A stretch of DNA of 64,000 nt from SZUA-36 sp963753105 (GCA_963753105.1 CAVWBD010000001.1:310001-374000); one strand, 5' to 3'. Numbered from the stretch's first letter, positions 28,311 through 40,048 are shown. Notes: generated from the sequence alone by a model not told the origin. Made by a program: numbers and translations.

Positions 28311-30826
28311 GAGTCCTGTGTTGCTATCGCTTCGAGATGCCAGATACCGTCATTGTAATCACGCATGGTGCGATCGGTTGAAAACCGTCCTGAACAGGCC
28401 GTGTTCAGGATACTCATACGTGTCCAGCATGATTCATCCAGGTAGGTTTTGCCCGCCAGGTTCTGGGTATCGACAAAGCTGCGGAAATCTGCAGCCGTCA
28501 TCCACGGGTCCGCGGGGTTCCTGACAGCCCGGATGGCATCATCCAGCACACCAGGTTCAAAACGGTTGAAGTGACCGTTTTCCAACAGGCGCATCACGCG
28601 AGTGAAATCCTCGTCGGCATTGATGATGGCCTGCGGATCATAGTTCTCCCTGGCCAGGGGGATATCATCGACTGCCAGGCCAAAAAGGAAAAAGTTTTCT
28701 TCACCAACCGCTTCCCGGATTTCAACATTGGCGCCGTCCAGCGTACCGATGGTCACTGCACCATTCATCATCAGTTTCATGTTGCCGGTACCCGAGGCTT
28801 CCTTGCCCGCGGTAGAAATCTGCTCGGACAGATCAGCAGCAGGACAGATCAGTTCCATCGCAGACACGTTGTAATCCGGGTAGAACACCAGTTGCAGACG
28901 GCCCTTCATGGCCGGGTCCGTATTGATTACCGTGGCCACGTTGTTGACCAGTTTGATGATGCTCTTGGCCATTTCATAACCGGGCGCCGCCTTGCCACCG
29001 ATGATGATGGTGCGTGGTGGCAGGCCCTCGCCATCACCACGCTGGATCCGGTCATAGAGATGCACGGCATGCAGCACGTTGAGCAACTGGCGCTTATATT
29101 CGTGGATACGCTTGACCTGCACGTCGAACAAGGACTCGGGATTGACCACGATCCCCGTCTTATCCCTGATATCGGCTGCCAGGCGGTCCTTGTTGGCCTG
29201 CTTGACTGCACGCCAACCGGCCTGGAAGTCTTCATCGTCTGCCAGGGGTTTCAGCGCTTCCAGCAACTCCAGGCGGGTCACCCAGTCAGTGCCTATCCGG
29301 TCACTGATCAGGTCGGCCAGGCCTGGGTTGCAGGCCGCCAGCCAGCGCCGCTGGGTTACCCCGTTGGTCTTGTTGTTGAATTTTTCCGGCCACAGGCTGG
29401 CGAAATCCCTGAACAAGCCCTGTTGCAGCAACCGTGAATGTAATTCGGCAACGCCGTTGACCGAAAAACTGCCGACAATGGCAAGATAGGCCATGCGCAC
29501 AATCTTGACGGGGGTTTCCTGGATGAGCGACATCCTCGAAAGGATATCCAGATCGCCGGGAAAATGCCGGCTGACTTCGGTCAGGAAGCGCGCATTGATC
29601 TCGTAGATGATCTCCAGCAGTCGTGGCAGCATGCTTTCAAACATCGCGACCGGCCATGTTTCCAGCGCTTCGGGCAACAGCGTATGGTTGGTGTAGGCCA
29701 TCGTGGAGGTGGTGACTTCCCAGGCGGCGTCCCAGCCAAGCCCATGCTCGTCCATCAGCAAACGCATCAATTCCGGCACCGCGACAGCCGGGTGCGTATC
29801 GTTCAGTTGAAAACAGTGTTTTTCGGCAAACTCGCTGAGGTCAGTTCCGTATTGCAATTCCCAGTCATGCAGGATGTCCTGCAGGCTGGCCGAGGCCAGG
29901 AAATATTGCTGGCGCAGGCGAAGTTCCCGACCGCTGTCGGTCTCCGCATTTGGATACAGCACCATGGTGATATTTTCGGCCTCGTTTTTGGCCGCCACGG
30001 CATCCGTGTAACTACCGGCGTTGAATTCCTCGAGGTCAAATTCGTCCGTCGCCGCCGCCGACCATAAACGCAGCGTATTGACGATGTTATTTTTGTGGCC
30101 CGGAATGGGCAAATCATAGGGAATGGCCAACACGTCGTGGGTATCCGCCCAATCGATGTGGATATTCCCCATCGAATCCTTGATCCGTACTACCCGGCCG
30201 CCAAACTTGATCGTGCGTGCGCGTTCGATGCGCTCGATTTCCCAGGGGTAACCCTCTCTCAACCAGGCATCGGGTTCCTCGATTTGCCGGCCGTTTTCAA
30301 GACGCTGGCGGAACATGCCAAAGTTGTAGCGCAGACCATAACCAATGATCGGCAAGCCGATGGTTGCACAACTATCCAAAAAACACGCCGCCAGGCGGCC
30401 AAGCCCGCCATTCCCCAGGCCGGCATCGTGTTCCTGCTCATGGATATCTTCCAGGTCTACACCCAGGCGGTCCAGTGCCTCGCGGGCCTGGTCGGTGATA
30501 TCGAGATTCAGCAGGGCATTTCTGAGCAAGCGGCCCATCAGGAATTCCAGCGAGATGTAGCAGGCCCGTTTTCCATGCCTGCCCTGCAACAGGTTGCTGG
30601 TTTCTATCCACCGTTCCATCAAGCGGTCCCGGGTGGCATATACCAGTGCCTGGTAAAGGAAGTGCTCCTGCCTGCGCACCGTGCGCCGGCCCAGCATGCG
30701 GCTGTGATAGTGGATGGTATCAGCCAGGATGGCATCCGAATCCATGCCCAGCGAGGACAGGTTCAGCAGTTCCATATCACCGGTGTTTTCAGTCTCGGAC
30801 CGCACGATCATACATTCATTCTCCAT
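28307..30826 (-). CDS. glgP: glycogen phosphorylase
   Basis: 839 residues, intact. It releases glucose-1-phosphate from glycogen chain ends using PLP; the PLP-lysine region is EASGTGNMKLMMNGA, and RVLIP-type substrate loops are recognisable (HEYKRQLLN, YNVSAMELI). Full length for the family. An ATG at 30811 is an alternative start five residues in. It overlaps glgB by 11 bases upstream and glgX by 4 bases downstream, showing tight coupling of the degrading enzymes. Confidence 0.96.
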   Translation of the reverse strand: MENECMIVRSETENTGDMELLNLSSLGMDSDAILADTIHYHSRMLGRRTVRRQEHFLYQALVYATRDRLMERWIETSNLLQGRHGKRACYISLEFLMGRLLRNALLNLDITDQAREALDRLGVDLEDIHEQEHDAGLGNGGLGRLAACFLDSCATIGLPIIGYGLRYNFGMFRQRLENGRQIEEPDAWLREGYPWEIERIERARTIKFGGRVVRIKDSMGNIHIDWADTHDVLAIPYDLPIPGHKNNIVNTLRLWSAAATDEFDLEEFNAGSYTDAVAAKNEAENITMVLYPNAETDSGRELRLRQQYFLASASLQDILHDWELQYGTDLSEFAEKHCFQLNDTHPAVAVPELMRLLMDEHGLGWDAAWEVTTSTMAYTNHTLLPEALETWPVAMFESMLPRLLEIIYEINARFLTEVSRHFPGDLDILSRMSLIQETPVKIVRMAYLAIVGSFSVNGVAELHSRLLQQGLFRDFASLWPEKFNNKTNGVTQRRWLAACNPGLADLISDRIGTDWVTRLELLEALKPLADDEDFQAGWRAVKQANKDRLAADIRDKTGIVVNPESLFDVQVKRIHEYKRQLLNVLHAVHLYDRIQRGDGEGLPPRTIIIGGKAAPGYEMAKSIIKLVNNVATVINTDPAMKGRLQLVFYPDYNVSAMELICPAADLSEQISTAGKEASGTGNMKLMMNGAVTIGTLDGANVEIREAVGEENFFLFGLAVDDIPLARENYDPQAIINADEDFTRVMRLLENGHFNRFEPGVLDDAIRAVRNPADPWMTAADFRSFVDTQNLAGKTYLDESCWTRMSILNTACSGRFSTDRTMRDYNDGIWHLEAIATQDS

Positions 30827-33017
30827 TTTCCCTCATGGCTGTGATTTCCATTTTTAAAATTAAAGTGGCCAGTGGCGGCAAATCAAACTGCAGGGAAAAC
30901 GGCCTGCCGTGTGCCGGGATACCATTCGATTCGATACCATCCGGGATTCCCACGCCGCCGCCACCATAACGGATGGAATCGGTATTCAGCAACTCGGTAT
31001 AACGCCCGGCTTCGGGAACACCAAAACGATAGCCGTGCCGAACGAGTGGTGTGAAATTACTGACACAGACGACAAAACTGCCATCTGCAGCGCGGCGCAG
31101 CCAGCAAAAGACGCTGCTGTCGGCATCCTGCCAGTCGATCCATTCAAAACCCTCGGAACTGAAATCCAACTCAAACAACGCCGGGGTTTCCCGGTATACC
31201 CGGTTGAGATCACGCACCAGCCTTTGTACGCCCTTGTGTTTTGCGTGTTCAAGCAAATGCCAGTCCAGCGAACGGTCGTGATTCCATTCCCGTTCCTGTG
31301 CAATTTCCGCGCCCATGAATAACAGTTTTTTGCCCGGATGTCCGTACATGAAACCGTAGTAGGCCCGCAGGTTGGCGAATCGCTGCCAGTCATCACCCGG
31401 CATCCGGCCGAGCAGGGAGCGCTTGCCGTGCACCACTTCATCGTGAGACAACGGCAATACGAAATTCTCGTCGAAAGCGTAGATCAGGCCAAAGGTCATC
31501 TTGTCATGGTGGTACTTGCGGTGCACCGGGTCCTCGGCCATGTAGTTCAGGGTGTCGTTCATCCAGCCCATGTTCCACTTGTAGGTAAAACCCAGTCCGC
31601 CCACATCGGTCGGGCGTGAGACCCCGGGCCAGGCGGTGGATTCCTCGGCATAGGAGGTCGCCTTGTAGCTATGGATAACCTCGTTCAGACCACGGACAAA
31701 ATCCACCGCTTCCAGGTGTTCATTGCCACCATGAATGTTGGGTGACCATTCACCCTCTTCGCGTGAGTAATCGAGGTAGAGCATGGATGCGACCGCATCG
31801 ACCCGCAGGGCATCGATATGAAACTCGTCGATCCAGTAAAGCGCGCTACCGATCAGGTAGTTGATCACTTCCCGCCGGCCATAATTGAATATCAGGGTAC
31901 CCCAGTCAGCGTGTTCCCCTTTTTTGGGATCCTCGTGCTCATACAGGGCGGTGCCGTCAAAACGGCGCAGGCCATGTTCATCCCTGGGGAAATGGGCCGG
32001 CACCCAGTCCATGATCACGGCTACGCCTGCCTGGTGCAGACGGTCAACCAGGTAACGGAAATCATCGGGATCACCAAACCGCTGGGTGGGTGCGTACAAA
32101 CCGATCGGCTGGTAACCCCAGGAACCATCAAAGGGGTGTTCTGTCACCGGCAACAATTCAACGTGGGTAAAATTCATTTCCCGGACATAGGCCACCAGTT
32201 CATCGGCCAGCTCCCGATAATCCAGGTAGCGGTCGTCACCGCCCTTGCGGCGCCAGGACCCCAGGTGCACCTCGTAGATACAAACCGGCTGGTCAAGCCG
32301 GGGCACGCTGGTTTTGGCATCCAGCCACTTCCCGTCCCGCCAACGGTAACGGCTTTTGTAAACCACCGAGGCATTGCCCGGTGGCCCTTCGTGGTATTGG
32401 CCCACCGGGTCAGATTTGAATGGCAACAACTCGCCCTGCTGGTCCAGCATTTCAAATTTATACTGGGTGCCGCTGCCGATACCGGGAATGAATATCTCCC
32501 AGATGCCGTTACCCGGGTGCAAACGCATGACGTGGCGTCGCCCGTCCCAGTCATTGAACGCCCCGATCACGCTGACACGTGAGGCATTGGGTGCCCAGAC
32601 GGCAAAGTAGGTGCCAGCGACCCCCAACAATCTCGTGGGGTGCGCACCCATTTTCCTGAAGATATCCCGGTGCGAACCCTGGCCCAGCAGGTAAAGATCA
32701 AGGTCTCCCAACGTCGAAGGGAAACGGTAGGCATCTTCGATATCCACGGCGTTGCCATCGGCAAAACCGATACGTAAGCGGTAACTGCGCTTGTGCGCCG
32801 GCATTTCAACTTCGAAGACACCGTCGGGGTGCACCCGCTCCATCGGCAAGGCCCCTGTCATGCCGTTGACCAGCAAGGCTACCGAATGTGCCTGTGGCTG
32901 CAGGGTCCGCACCACCCGCCTGCCCCGCTCACGATGTGGCCCCAGCAATGAGAAAGGATCATGGTAGCGGCCGTCTGCCAGGGTATTGAGTACTGCCTTG
33001 TCCAATTGGCTAGTCAA
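30816..33017 (-). CDS. glgB: 1,4-alpha-glucan branching enzyme
   Basis: About 733 residues. N-terminal region (DPFSLLGPH) and CBM48 domain (GTYFAVWAPNASRVSVIGAF) precede the GH13 barrel with DWVPAHFP, LRVDAVASMLYLDY (nucleophile Asp), EESTAWPG and LSHDEVVHG. It forms alpha-1,6 branches. The open frame starts at 33083, but that start lies inside glgA; the TTG at 33017, overlapping the glgA stop by eight bases, gives the normal family N-terminus and is preferred. Intact. Confidence 0.94.
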   Translation of the reverse strand: MTSQLDKAVLNTLADGRYHDPFSLLGPHRERGRRVVRTLQPQAHSVALLVNGMTGALPMERVHPDGVFEVEMPAHKRSYRLRIGFADGNAVDIEDAYRFPSTLGDLDLYLLGQGSHRDIFRKMGAHPTRLLGVAGTYFAVWAPNASRVSVIGAFNDWDGRRHVMRLHPGNGIWEIFIPGIGSGTQYKFEMLDQQGELLPFKSDPVGQYHEGPPGNASVVYKSRYRWRDGKWLDAKTSVPRLDQPVCIYEVHLGSWRRKGGDDRYLDYRELADELVAYVREMNFTHVELLPVTEHPFDGSWGYQPIGLYAPTQRFGDPDDFRYLVDRLHQAGVAVIMDWVPAHFPRDEHGLRRFDGTALYEHEDPKKGEHADWGTLIFNYGRREVINYLIGSALYWIDEFHIDALRVDAVASMLYLDYSREEGEWSPNIHGGNEHLEAVDFVRGLNEVIHSYKATSYAEESTAWPGVSRPTDVGGLGFTYKWNMGWMNDTLNYMAEDPVHRKYHHDKMTFGLIYAFDENFVLPLSHDEVVHGKRSLLGRMPGDDWQRFANLRAYYGFMYGHPGKKLLFMGAEIAQEREWNHDRSLDWHLLEHAKHKGVQRLVRDLNRVYRETPALFELDFSSEGFEWIDWQDADSSVFCWLRRAADGSFVVCVSNFTPLVRHGYRFGVPEAGRYTELLNTDSIRYGGGGVGIPDGIESNGIPAHGRPFSLQFDLPPLATLILKMEITAMRENGE

Positions 33018-34538
33018 AATGATAGAGCCTTTGCATGTATTCCGAAGCTGCAAATTCCCAACTGAACCGCTGGGCAGCGGCATTGGCGCATATTGCCTGC
33101 CAGCGTGCCGGGTTTTCCTGGCGGATGGCCAGTGCAGACCTGGTGGAGTTCACGAAATTTTGCGCCTGTTCAGCCACGCTGTCGCCGGCGAATACAAAAC
33201 CGGTTTCACCATCCTTGACGGTATCTTTCAAACCACCCACGGCGTGAACCACGCAGGGCTGGCCAGCCCGCATGGCCAGCATCTGGCTGATACCACAGGG
33301 TTCAAAACTACTCGGCATCAGGAACAGGTCTGCGCTCGCATAAAGAGGATCTGGCAAGGCCTCCACGTAACCGCGCAGGAACAGGAAATTTTCATGTTTG
33401 TGGGCAAGTTGGGCAAAACGGTCTTCAAGCACTTTCTCGCCACTACCCAACATGATGAACAGGGCGTCGGGGCCCGCCGCCGCCAGGATGGCTTCCAGTG
33501 CAGAACCATGACCCGCCACTGGTTCAAGGAATAACGGCACCTTCTGATCTGCTATCCTGCCAACGGAAAGCATCAGGTGCCGGGGTCGTTTACCCCGTCT
33601 CGCTTCGATCCACCGCCCAGGTGCCTGGTTGGTATTGATGATCTGCACCTGCTTCTCAATCAACTGCAGTAGTTCATCCCAGGCCGGGGCCGGATCGATA
33701 TTGTCCGGGTACATACAACCATTGAGTATCCCGCTAAGACGCCCATCACGGGCCGCTTCGCGCAGTTCCACCTCCAGGCCTTCGCCACCACTGAAGCCCG
33801 TTGCCGGGATCGCTGGGCCGCTGGATCTCCCTGGCATAACTCGGCGACACGGTATTCACACTATCTGCGTGACGGATGGCCGTGGCCATGAAATTGACAC
33901 AATCCTGGTATCTCGGGTCTTTCAGGTGATCGGCAAAAGGAATCAACTCGGGGAACCAGGTTTCAAGCGAAGACTCATCGCCCTGCAACGGCCGGATACC
34001 CTGGTAAGCGAGATTGTGGATGGTAAACACGGTCCGGACTTTATTCAGCGGCAAATCCGGGTTGCTAAATACCTTGAGCGCAGCTATCAGGCCGGTATGC
34101 CAATCATTCAAATGTAAAACCTGCGGTGGTGACTTGCTGACATTGACCCACTTCGCCACCACGGCGCTGAAAAATGCAAACTTGGCGGCATCAATGGCAA
34201 ACGGCTTGCCGGGTTCATCACCGACATAGATGTGCCCGGGTCCACGGGGCGACAACAGGGCGTGTTCGATCACAAAGTGGGGAACCGGATGTCCCTTCCA
34301 CGGGTACCTTGAATATCTTGACGATGAATTGCTTGCCGGCAAACCTGACTGTCAACCTGCGGTACAGCGTGGTTCCCGGCAGCTTGTGAAACATACCGTA
34401 GGAAGGTGTTATGACACGCGCATTCAGACCTGAGGCTACCAATGCGATCGGCAGATCACGGATGACATCCCCCACACCACCGATCTTGCCACCGGGGAAC
34501 GCGCCATTTTCAGTGGCTACTAGCCAGACTTTCTTCAT
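33010..34538 (-). CDS. glgA: glycogen synthase, two frameshifts
   Basis: ADP-glucose-dependent GT5 synthase that extends alpha-1,4 chains. The N-terminal ADP-glucose motif is KIGGVGDVIRDLP, then HLNDWHTGL, TIHNLAYQG and the C-terminal PSSFEPCGISQML are present. The frame has an extra base in a G run near 34294 (VPVEG | HPVPHFVIEHA) and another near 33798 (PGNG | FSGGEGLEVELRE). About 509 residues when joined, normal length. The start is nine bases after the glgC stop; the end overlaps glgB. Confidence 0.92.
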
Positions 34539-34547
34539 ACCCGGGAC

Positions 34548-35832
34548 CTAGCGTGTGTAATGTAAATTCTGATTGAGCATGCCCGGTGTCACCAGGGTAT
34601 GCCCGCCTTCGGTTACACGAAAACCACGGGCGCGGTCCGCATCCAGGTCGACACCGATCTCGGTGCCCGCCGGGATCTGGCATCCACGATCGATAATGGC
34701 GCCTTTGATTGTGCAGCGTTCCCTGATTTCACATTCCGGCAAAACCAGCGTGTCTACCACCGAGGTATGTGAATCTATGCGACAGTTGGAAAATATCACC
34801 GAGCGCCTGCACGCTGGCTCCGGAAATGATGCAACCGGCTGAGACCATGGAATCAATTGCCTCGCCTCGCTTGTCCGGATAATCAAATACGAACTTTGCC
34901 GGTGGTGACTGGAGTTGGTGGGTGAAAATCGGCCACTCGGTGTCATACAGGTCCAATAGCGGTGACACCGTGGCCAATTCCATGTTGGCCTCCCAATAGG
35001 CGTCCAGGGTGCCCACGTCCCGCCAATATGCCTGTTGCCCTGTCTCCGGATCCCGGAAAGGGTATGCATACACGCGGTAGTCATCAATGATCGACGGGAT
35101 GATGTTTTTACCAAAATCATGATCGGAACCGGGCGTGTCGGCGTCCTTGATCACTTGCTCATACAGGAACTCGGTGTTGAACACGTAGTTACCCATGGAT
35201 GCCAGGCAATAGTCCTCGTTACCCGGGATGGGTGCGGGGTGTTCCGGTTTTTCATTGAACCCGATCACCCGTCCGGAATCATCCACGGTCATGACACCAA
35301 ACTGGCCGGCTGCTTCCTTTAACGGTACCTCGATACAACAGACCGACATATCCGCCTTTTTTCCCGCGTGGAAGGCCAGGAAAGGACCGTAGTCCATCTT
35401 GTAAACGTGGTCACCGGCGAGGATCAGTACAAAACGCGGGTTATGTGTACGTAAGATATCCAGGTTCTGGAACACCGCGTCAGCGGTACCCAGGTACCAA
35501 TCATCCCCAACCCGCTGCGATGCAGGCAGGATGTCAATAAACTCACGATCCCCTGCATGTCTGTCAGTCCAGCCGTGTACCAGGTGGCGGATTAACGAAT
35601 GTGCCTTGTACTGCGTGGCCACGCCGATGCGGCGCACACCGGAATTGATGCAATTGGAGAGTGGGAAATCAATGATGCGTAATTTACCGCCAAAATAGAC
35701 CGCTGGTTTTGCGCGCCAGTTGGTCATCTCATACAGGCGGGAGCCACGGCCACCGGCCAGGATCAGGGCCACAGTGGAGCGTGTCAGGCGGCTGACAAAC
35801 CGGCCATGGTCTTTAATGTCTTGAGTACTCAT
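34548..35832 (-). CDS. glgC: glucose-1-phosphate adenylyltransferase, one frameshift
   Basis: Makes ADP-glucose, the committed step of glycogen synthesis, and is normally the allosteric control point. Motifs are LAGGRGSRL, WYLGTADAVFQN, YKMDYGPF and the C-terminal beta-helix (RSVIFSNCRIDSHTSV). One extra base near 34807 breaks it between GASVQ and RSVIFSN. The ATG at 35832 has a GGGAGGG nine bases upstream, better than the in-frame ATG at 35859. The 75-base gap to malQ is the largest inside the operon and could hold an internal promoter. Confidence 0.93.
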
Positions 35833-35907
35833 ACGGAATCGCCCTCCCGCGACGTTCAATACAGCTGAAGTGTATCGCGAAATCCCTGTGTATCGTTAGG
35901 ATCAAGG

Positions 35908-37473
35908 TCACAAACGGGAAGATTCTTGCACCATTTCAGCAACCGCAGCACAAAACACTGGTGATAACTGTTCTTCACTGGCCCGCCAACGCCAATTACT
36001 CATAGTGGTGCCGGGAATGTTGAGGCGTGATTCAGAGCCCAGGCCCAGGTAATCCTGCATCGGTGCAACCGCGAGCCTGGCCTTGGTGGAAAACGCCAGG
36101 CGGATCATGTCCTGGTGGACCGTATCCGCACTACCTCCCGGTGAGCTGCAAGACATTGCGTTGGGTTCGCAGAACCTCGGCTTCCGGCCGGGTGTCATTC
36201 TTACCACCCGCGAACCAGCCCACAGTCGTATCGTTGTCGTGGGTGCCGGTGTAACAGACACACAACTCCTCGATATTATCGAGCCTGAAATCCGGGTCAT
36301 CCACCATGAATTGCAGTACTTTCATGCCGGGAAATTTTTGACGGTGACGCAACTCGTCGACTGCGGGTGTGATGACGCCAAGGTCTTCAGCAACGATGGG
36401 CAAATGACCAAGCGCGGCCCGCATGGCATCAAATATGCCATTGCCGGGACCTGGTAACCACTCACCATCGCGCGCGGTTTCAGCACCAAATTCAACCGAC
36501 CAGAATGCTTCAAACCCTCGAAAATGATCGATCCTGACCAGGTCTGCCTGGCCCATTGCATGCCGCACACGCTCTATCCACCATTGATAGCCGCTGGCCT
36601 CGTGAAACTGCCAGTCATACAAGGGATTACCCCACAACTGGCCGTCAGCACTGAAATAGTCCGGTGGCACACCTGCAACATGTGATGGTGTGCCATTTTG
36701 GTCGATCAACAGGATTTCCGGGTGCGCCCAGGCATCAGCGCTGTCCAGGGCAATGTATATCGGCATATCACCGAACAAGCGAACCTGTTTCTCATTGGCA
36801 TAGCGCCTCAGTGTCTTCCACTGCTTTTCGAACAGGAACTGGGTGATCCTGATGTGTCCGATGGCCTCGTGTTCCTTAGCCCGCAAGGTCTGCATGACGG
36901 CATGTTCACGCCGGACATAGGCCTTGTCCCACTCCGGCCAGGGTTTTTCTCCGTGCATGGTCTTGAGGACCCGGTAAACGGCATAGTCATCCAGCCATCG
37001 CTGCCCGTGGGTGTGCAGGAAATTTTCATATTCGGCTTTTAAGCTCACCGGAAGCAGTAGTGTGGAAACGGCTGGCTGCCAGTTCCAGCAAGCTGCGCTT
37101 TTTGGGTATCAGCGCCCCGTAGTCCACGCTGTTTGCCGGTAAACCCGCCAATTCCGCCACTTCCTCCGGCTTCAACAGCCCCAGCCTGAGCAACGGATCC
37201 AGGCCGATCAGCATCTCGTTGCCCGCAAATGCGGACAAGCGGTTGATAAGGCGAGTCACCGTAAGCGGTCGGACCAGTGGGCAGGAACTGCCAGACTGAA
37301 AGTCCCATGCTGTTCAGGGTATCAACAAAATCCAGCGCGCTATTGCCGATATCCCCGATACCGTAAGGGCCGGGCAGCGAAGTGACGTGCATGCCGACGC
37401 CCGCCACCCTGGTGGCCGGCAGGATCGAAGGGTGCTCTTTGCCTGCTGATGCGTCTTGCAAAGGTGGCGTCAT
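35908..37473 (-). CDS. malQ: 4-alpha-glucanotransferase (amylomaltase), three frameshifts
   Basis: GH77 enzyme that transfers maltodextrin units between chains. Motifs are SVWQFLPTGPTAYGDSPYQ, VRIDHFRGFEAFW (nucleophile Asp), AEDLG and CYTGTHDNDT. Extra bases near 37238, in an A run near 37038 and in a G run near 36138 break the frame; the protein is continuous across all three. About 520 residues when joined. Its ATG overlaps the glk stop (ATGA). Confidence 0.9.
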
Positions 37474-38474
37474 CCCGGTCTGTTCAAGCCCGCTGGCTGG
37501 CCAAAAAGTTCACGCGCGCACCAGCTGGCGCCCAGCAGGCCGGGTTGTGGATGCACGATCAGTGATGTGGGCACTTTTTCAACAAGTGGCGGTGCCGGCC
37601 CTTGCTCTCGAACCCGGCGCGGAAATCACTGGCTTTCAGCAGGTCCGGGGTAACGTTTAAGGATTCCACCGGCCAGGAAAACACCATCGTAGGCGCCCAG
37701 TGTCATGACCAGGTTACCAGCCACCTGGCCCAGGGCTTCGAAAAACAACTGGGTGGCCTCGGTCGCGATCACGTCCTCATCGGCCAGCACACGTGAAAAT
37801 ATCTCCGCCGCCGTGATATCAGCGGCCTGCTGGCCGTGGATCCTGCACAGTGCCCGGTATACGTTCTCCAGGCCGGGTCCGGAAAGCATACGTTCATTGG
37901 AAACACGTTCAAAATCCTGGCGTAATTGTTGCAGGACCTTGTGTTGCACCGGGGATTCCGGTGCAAAACCCACGTGGCCGCCTTCACCGACTACCGGGTA
38001 TACCCCTCCCGTCGCGGCCGAGCAAACCACCAATACCCAGACCGGTACCCGGTCCCATCACCGCCAGCGGTAAATTCTGTCTTGCCTTGCAGTTCACATG
38101 GCAGCACACCGATAGCAGAGTATGTCAGTGTCCCCGAGCAAGGGAATAGAATAGGCAATGGCCTCAAAGTCGTTCAACAAGCTTACCCGCGGTGAGGTGA
38201 ACTTTCGTTGCAATTCGGAACCATCGATCAGCCAGTGGTTGTTGATGACATTGACCTTATCATCCATGACGGGCCCGGCTGCCGCCAGGCAGATCACATC
38301 GGGCCGCTCAATGCCACGGCGTTCCAGGTACGTCGCGATACCCAGTTCCGCGGTTTCATAATCTGCGCATGACAGTGTCAACTCGCCAAAAAACCCCGCT
38401 TGATCGGGGTGAGCGAGTGCAAACCGGGCATTGGTGCCACCAATATCACCAATTAACAGGCAGGGATCAGCCAT
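37470..38474 (-). CDS. glk: glucokinase, about four frameshifts
   Basis: ATP-dependent glucokinase of the ROK-unrelated Glk family. The N-terminal phosphate loop is GDIGGTNARFAL, then SLLNDFEAIAYSIP, the AVMGPGTGLG strand, GEGGHVGFAP and VFLAGGILKRY. Frame shifts lie near 38125 (missing base), near 38010, in a C run near 37649 (extra base) and in an A run near 37577 (missing base). The corrected C-terminus runs to a TGA that overlaps the malQ ATG. First gene of the glycogen operon: it would phosphorylate glucose released by the debranching enzymes. AGAGG precedes the ATG. Confidence 0.85.
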
Positions 38475-38653
38475 TTCTTTTACCTCTTAAACCTGTTGTA
38501 CAGATATATTATTTACAGTGCACCAGTATGCAGGATCATGGTGTCTTTGTGGAGAGTGCACCGCCCGGGTTCAAAGCGACCATGGCGGAAATCTCCATGA
38601 CTTGAGGCCTGCTTTTCTATACACTGCTGTGCTTTTCCGGCTAAGGGATTGTT

Positions 38654-40048
38654 ATGAAGGGACTAATTACACTGTTATTCACCGGCTTGTTGTCCAGCGG
38701 CACAATCGCCGCACATGATATCGAGAGCGAGCACGCAAAAAAGACACTGGAAATATTCACACGTATCATCGAGGTGGAAACCTCCAAGAACCTCGGCAAC
38801 GTTCCCGAGGTGGCCAACTACCTGGCCGGTGAACTCCTCAACGCGGGTTTCCCCGCGGAGGATATCGAAGTGGTCCCGCTGGGTGAAACAGCCTCCCTGA
38901 TTGCAAAATACCGGGGTGATGGTTCATCCGGCAAGGGGCCGATCCTGTTGCTGGGTCACATGGACGTGGTGGAAGCACTGGCCAGGGACTGGGAACGTCC
39001 ACCTTTCGAATTGACCCGGGATGAGAATTATTTTTACGCCCGCGGCACGGTGGATAACAAGTACGGCGTGGCGCAACTGACCTCCACTTTCATCCGTCTG
39101 AAAAAAGAGGGCTTTGTACCCAACCGCGATTTGATCATCGCCTTTTCAGGTGATGAAGAAAGCGGGATGACAACCACCCGTATGCTGGCGAACGAGCGGC
39201 CGGACCTGGCCAAGGCCGAATTTGCGCTGAACTCCGACGCCGGTGGCGGGGACCTCAGCGCCGATGGCAAAGCGCTGGTCTACCTGATGCAGGCGGCCGA
39301 GAAAACCTATGTGACCTGGGAAATTACTGTGCGTAACCCCGGTGGCCACAGCTCCCGCCCCCGACCGGACAACGCCATCTATGACCTGGCGGACGCCATC
39401 AAGAAAATCCAGGCCTACCGGTTCCCGGTGCGCTGGAGCGAAATGACCCAGACATTTTTCGAAGAAACCGGCGAACAACTCGGTGGGGAGCTGGGTGAAG
39501 CCATGATCCGCTTTGCCAATAACCCGCAGGATACCGAGGCATCGGACCGCCTGGCCATCGAGTCTTCCTATGTCGGCACCACCCGCACGACCTGCGTGGT
39601 GACTATGCTGAACGCAGGTCATGCGGAAAACGCCCTGCCACAATCCGCCACCGCGACCGTCAACTGCCGGATATTCCCGGGTGTGCCCGTGAACGCCGTT
39701 GAAGGGGCCCTTAAAAAGGTGGTTGATAATGACAAGATCGAATTCAAACAGCTCGATGAAGCCACCGAAAGCCCGATATCACAGTTAAGGCCGGACGTAG
39801 TCGCGGCGGTCAGGAAAGCCGTGCAAACCCGTTACCCGGATGTAAAGGTCATCGCCTACATGGAATCCGGTGGTACCGACGGTATGCACTTCCGCCAGGC
39901 AGGCATCCCCACCTGGGCGATCAGCGGGCTGTTCATGAACCCGGACGAGATGTACGCCCACGGCCTTAACGAAAGACTGCCGATCAAGGCCTTCTATGAC
40001 GGACTTGATCACTGGAGCATCATACTCAGGGAGTTGGCCGGCAAGTAA
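38654..40048 (+). CDS. exported M20 family metallopeptidase
   Basis: 464 residues: signal peptide (MKGLITLLFTGLLSSGTIAA), then an M20 zinc peptidase. Metal and catalytic residues are in LLGHMDVV, ARGTVDNK and FSGDEESG; the dimerisation domain contains NPGGHSSRPRPDNA, and ESGGTDGMHFR carries a late ligand. Substrates of exported M20 enzymes are usually short or modified peptides. Divergent from the glycogen operon with 179 bases between them. Intact. Confidence 0.92.
   Translation: MKGLITLLFTGLLSSGTIAAHDIESEHAKKTLEIFTRIIEVETSKNLGNVPEVANYLAGELLNAGFPAEDIEVVPLGETASLIAKYRGDGSSGKGPILLLGHMDVVEALARDWERPPFELTRDENYFYARGTVDNKYGVAQLTSTFIRLKKEGFVPNRDLIIAFSGDEESGMTTTRMLANERPDLAKAEFALNSDAGGGDLSADGKALVYLMQAAEKTYVTWEITVRNPGGHSSRPRPDNAIYDLADAIKKIQAYRFPVRWSEMTQTFFEETGEQLGGELGEAMIRFANNPQDTEASDRLAIESSYVGTTRTTCVVTMLNAGHAENALPQSATATVNCRIFPGVPVNAVEGALKKVVDNDKIEFKQLDEATESPISQLRPDVVAAVRKAVQTRYPDVKVIAYMESGGTDGMHFRQAGIPTWAISGLFMNPDEMYAHGLNERLPIKAFYDGLDHWSIILRELAGK

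Noticed and set aside
33018..33083. Longer glgB start inside glgA
   Set aside because: It would put 66 coding bases inside the end of glgA with residues not seen in branching enzymes; the TTG overlapping the glgA stop is a better fit.
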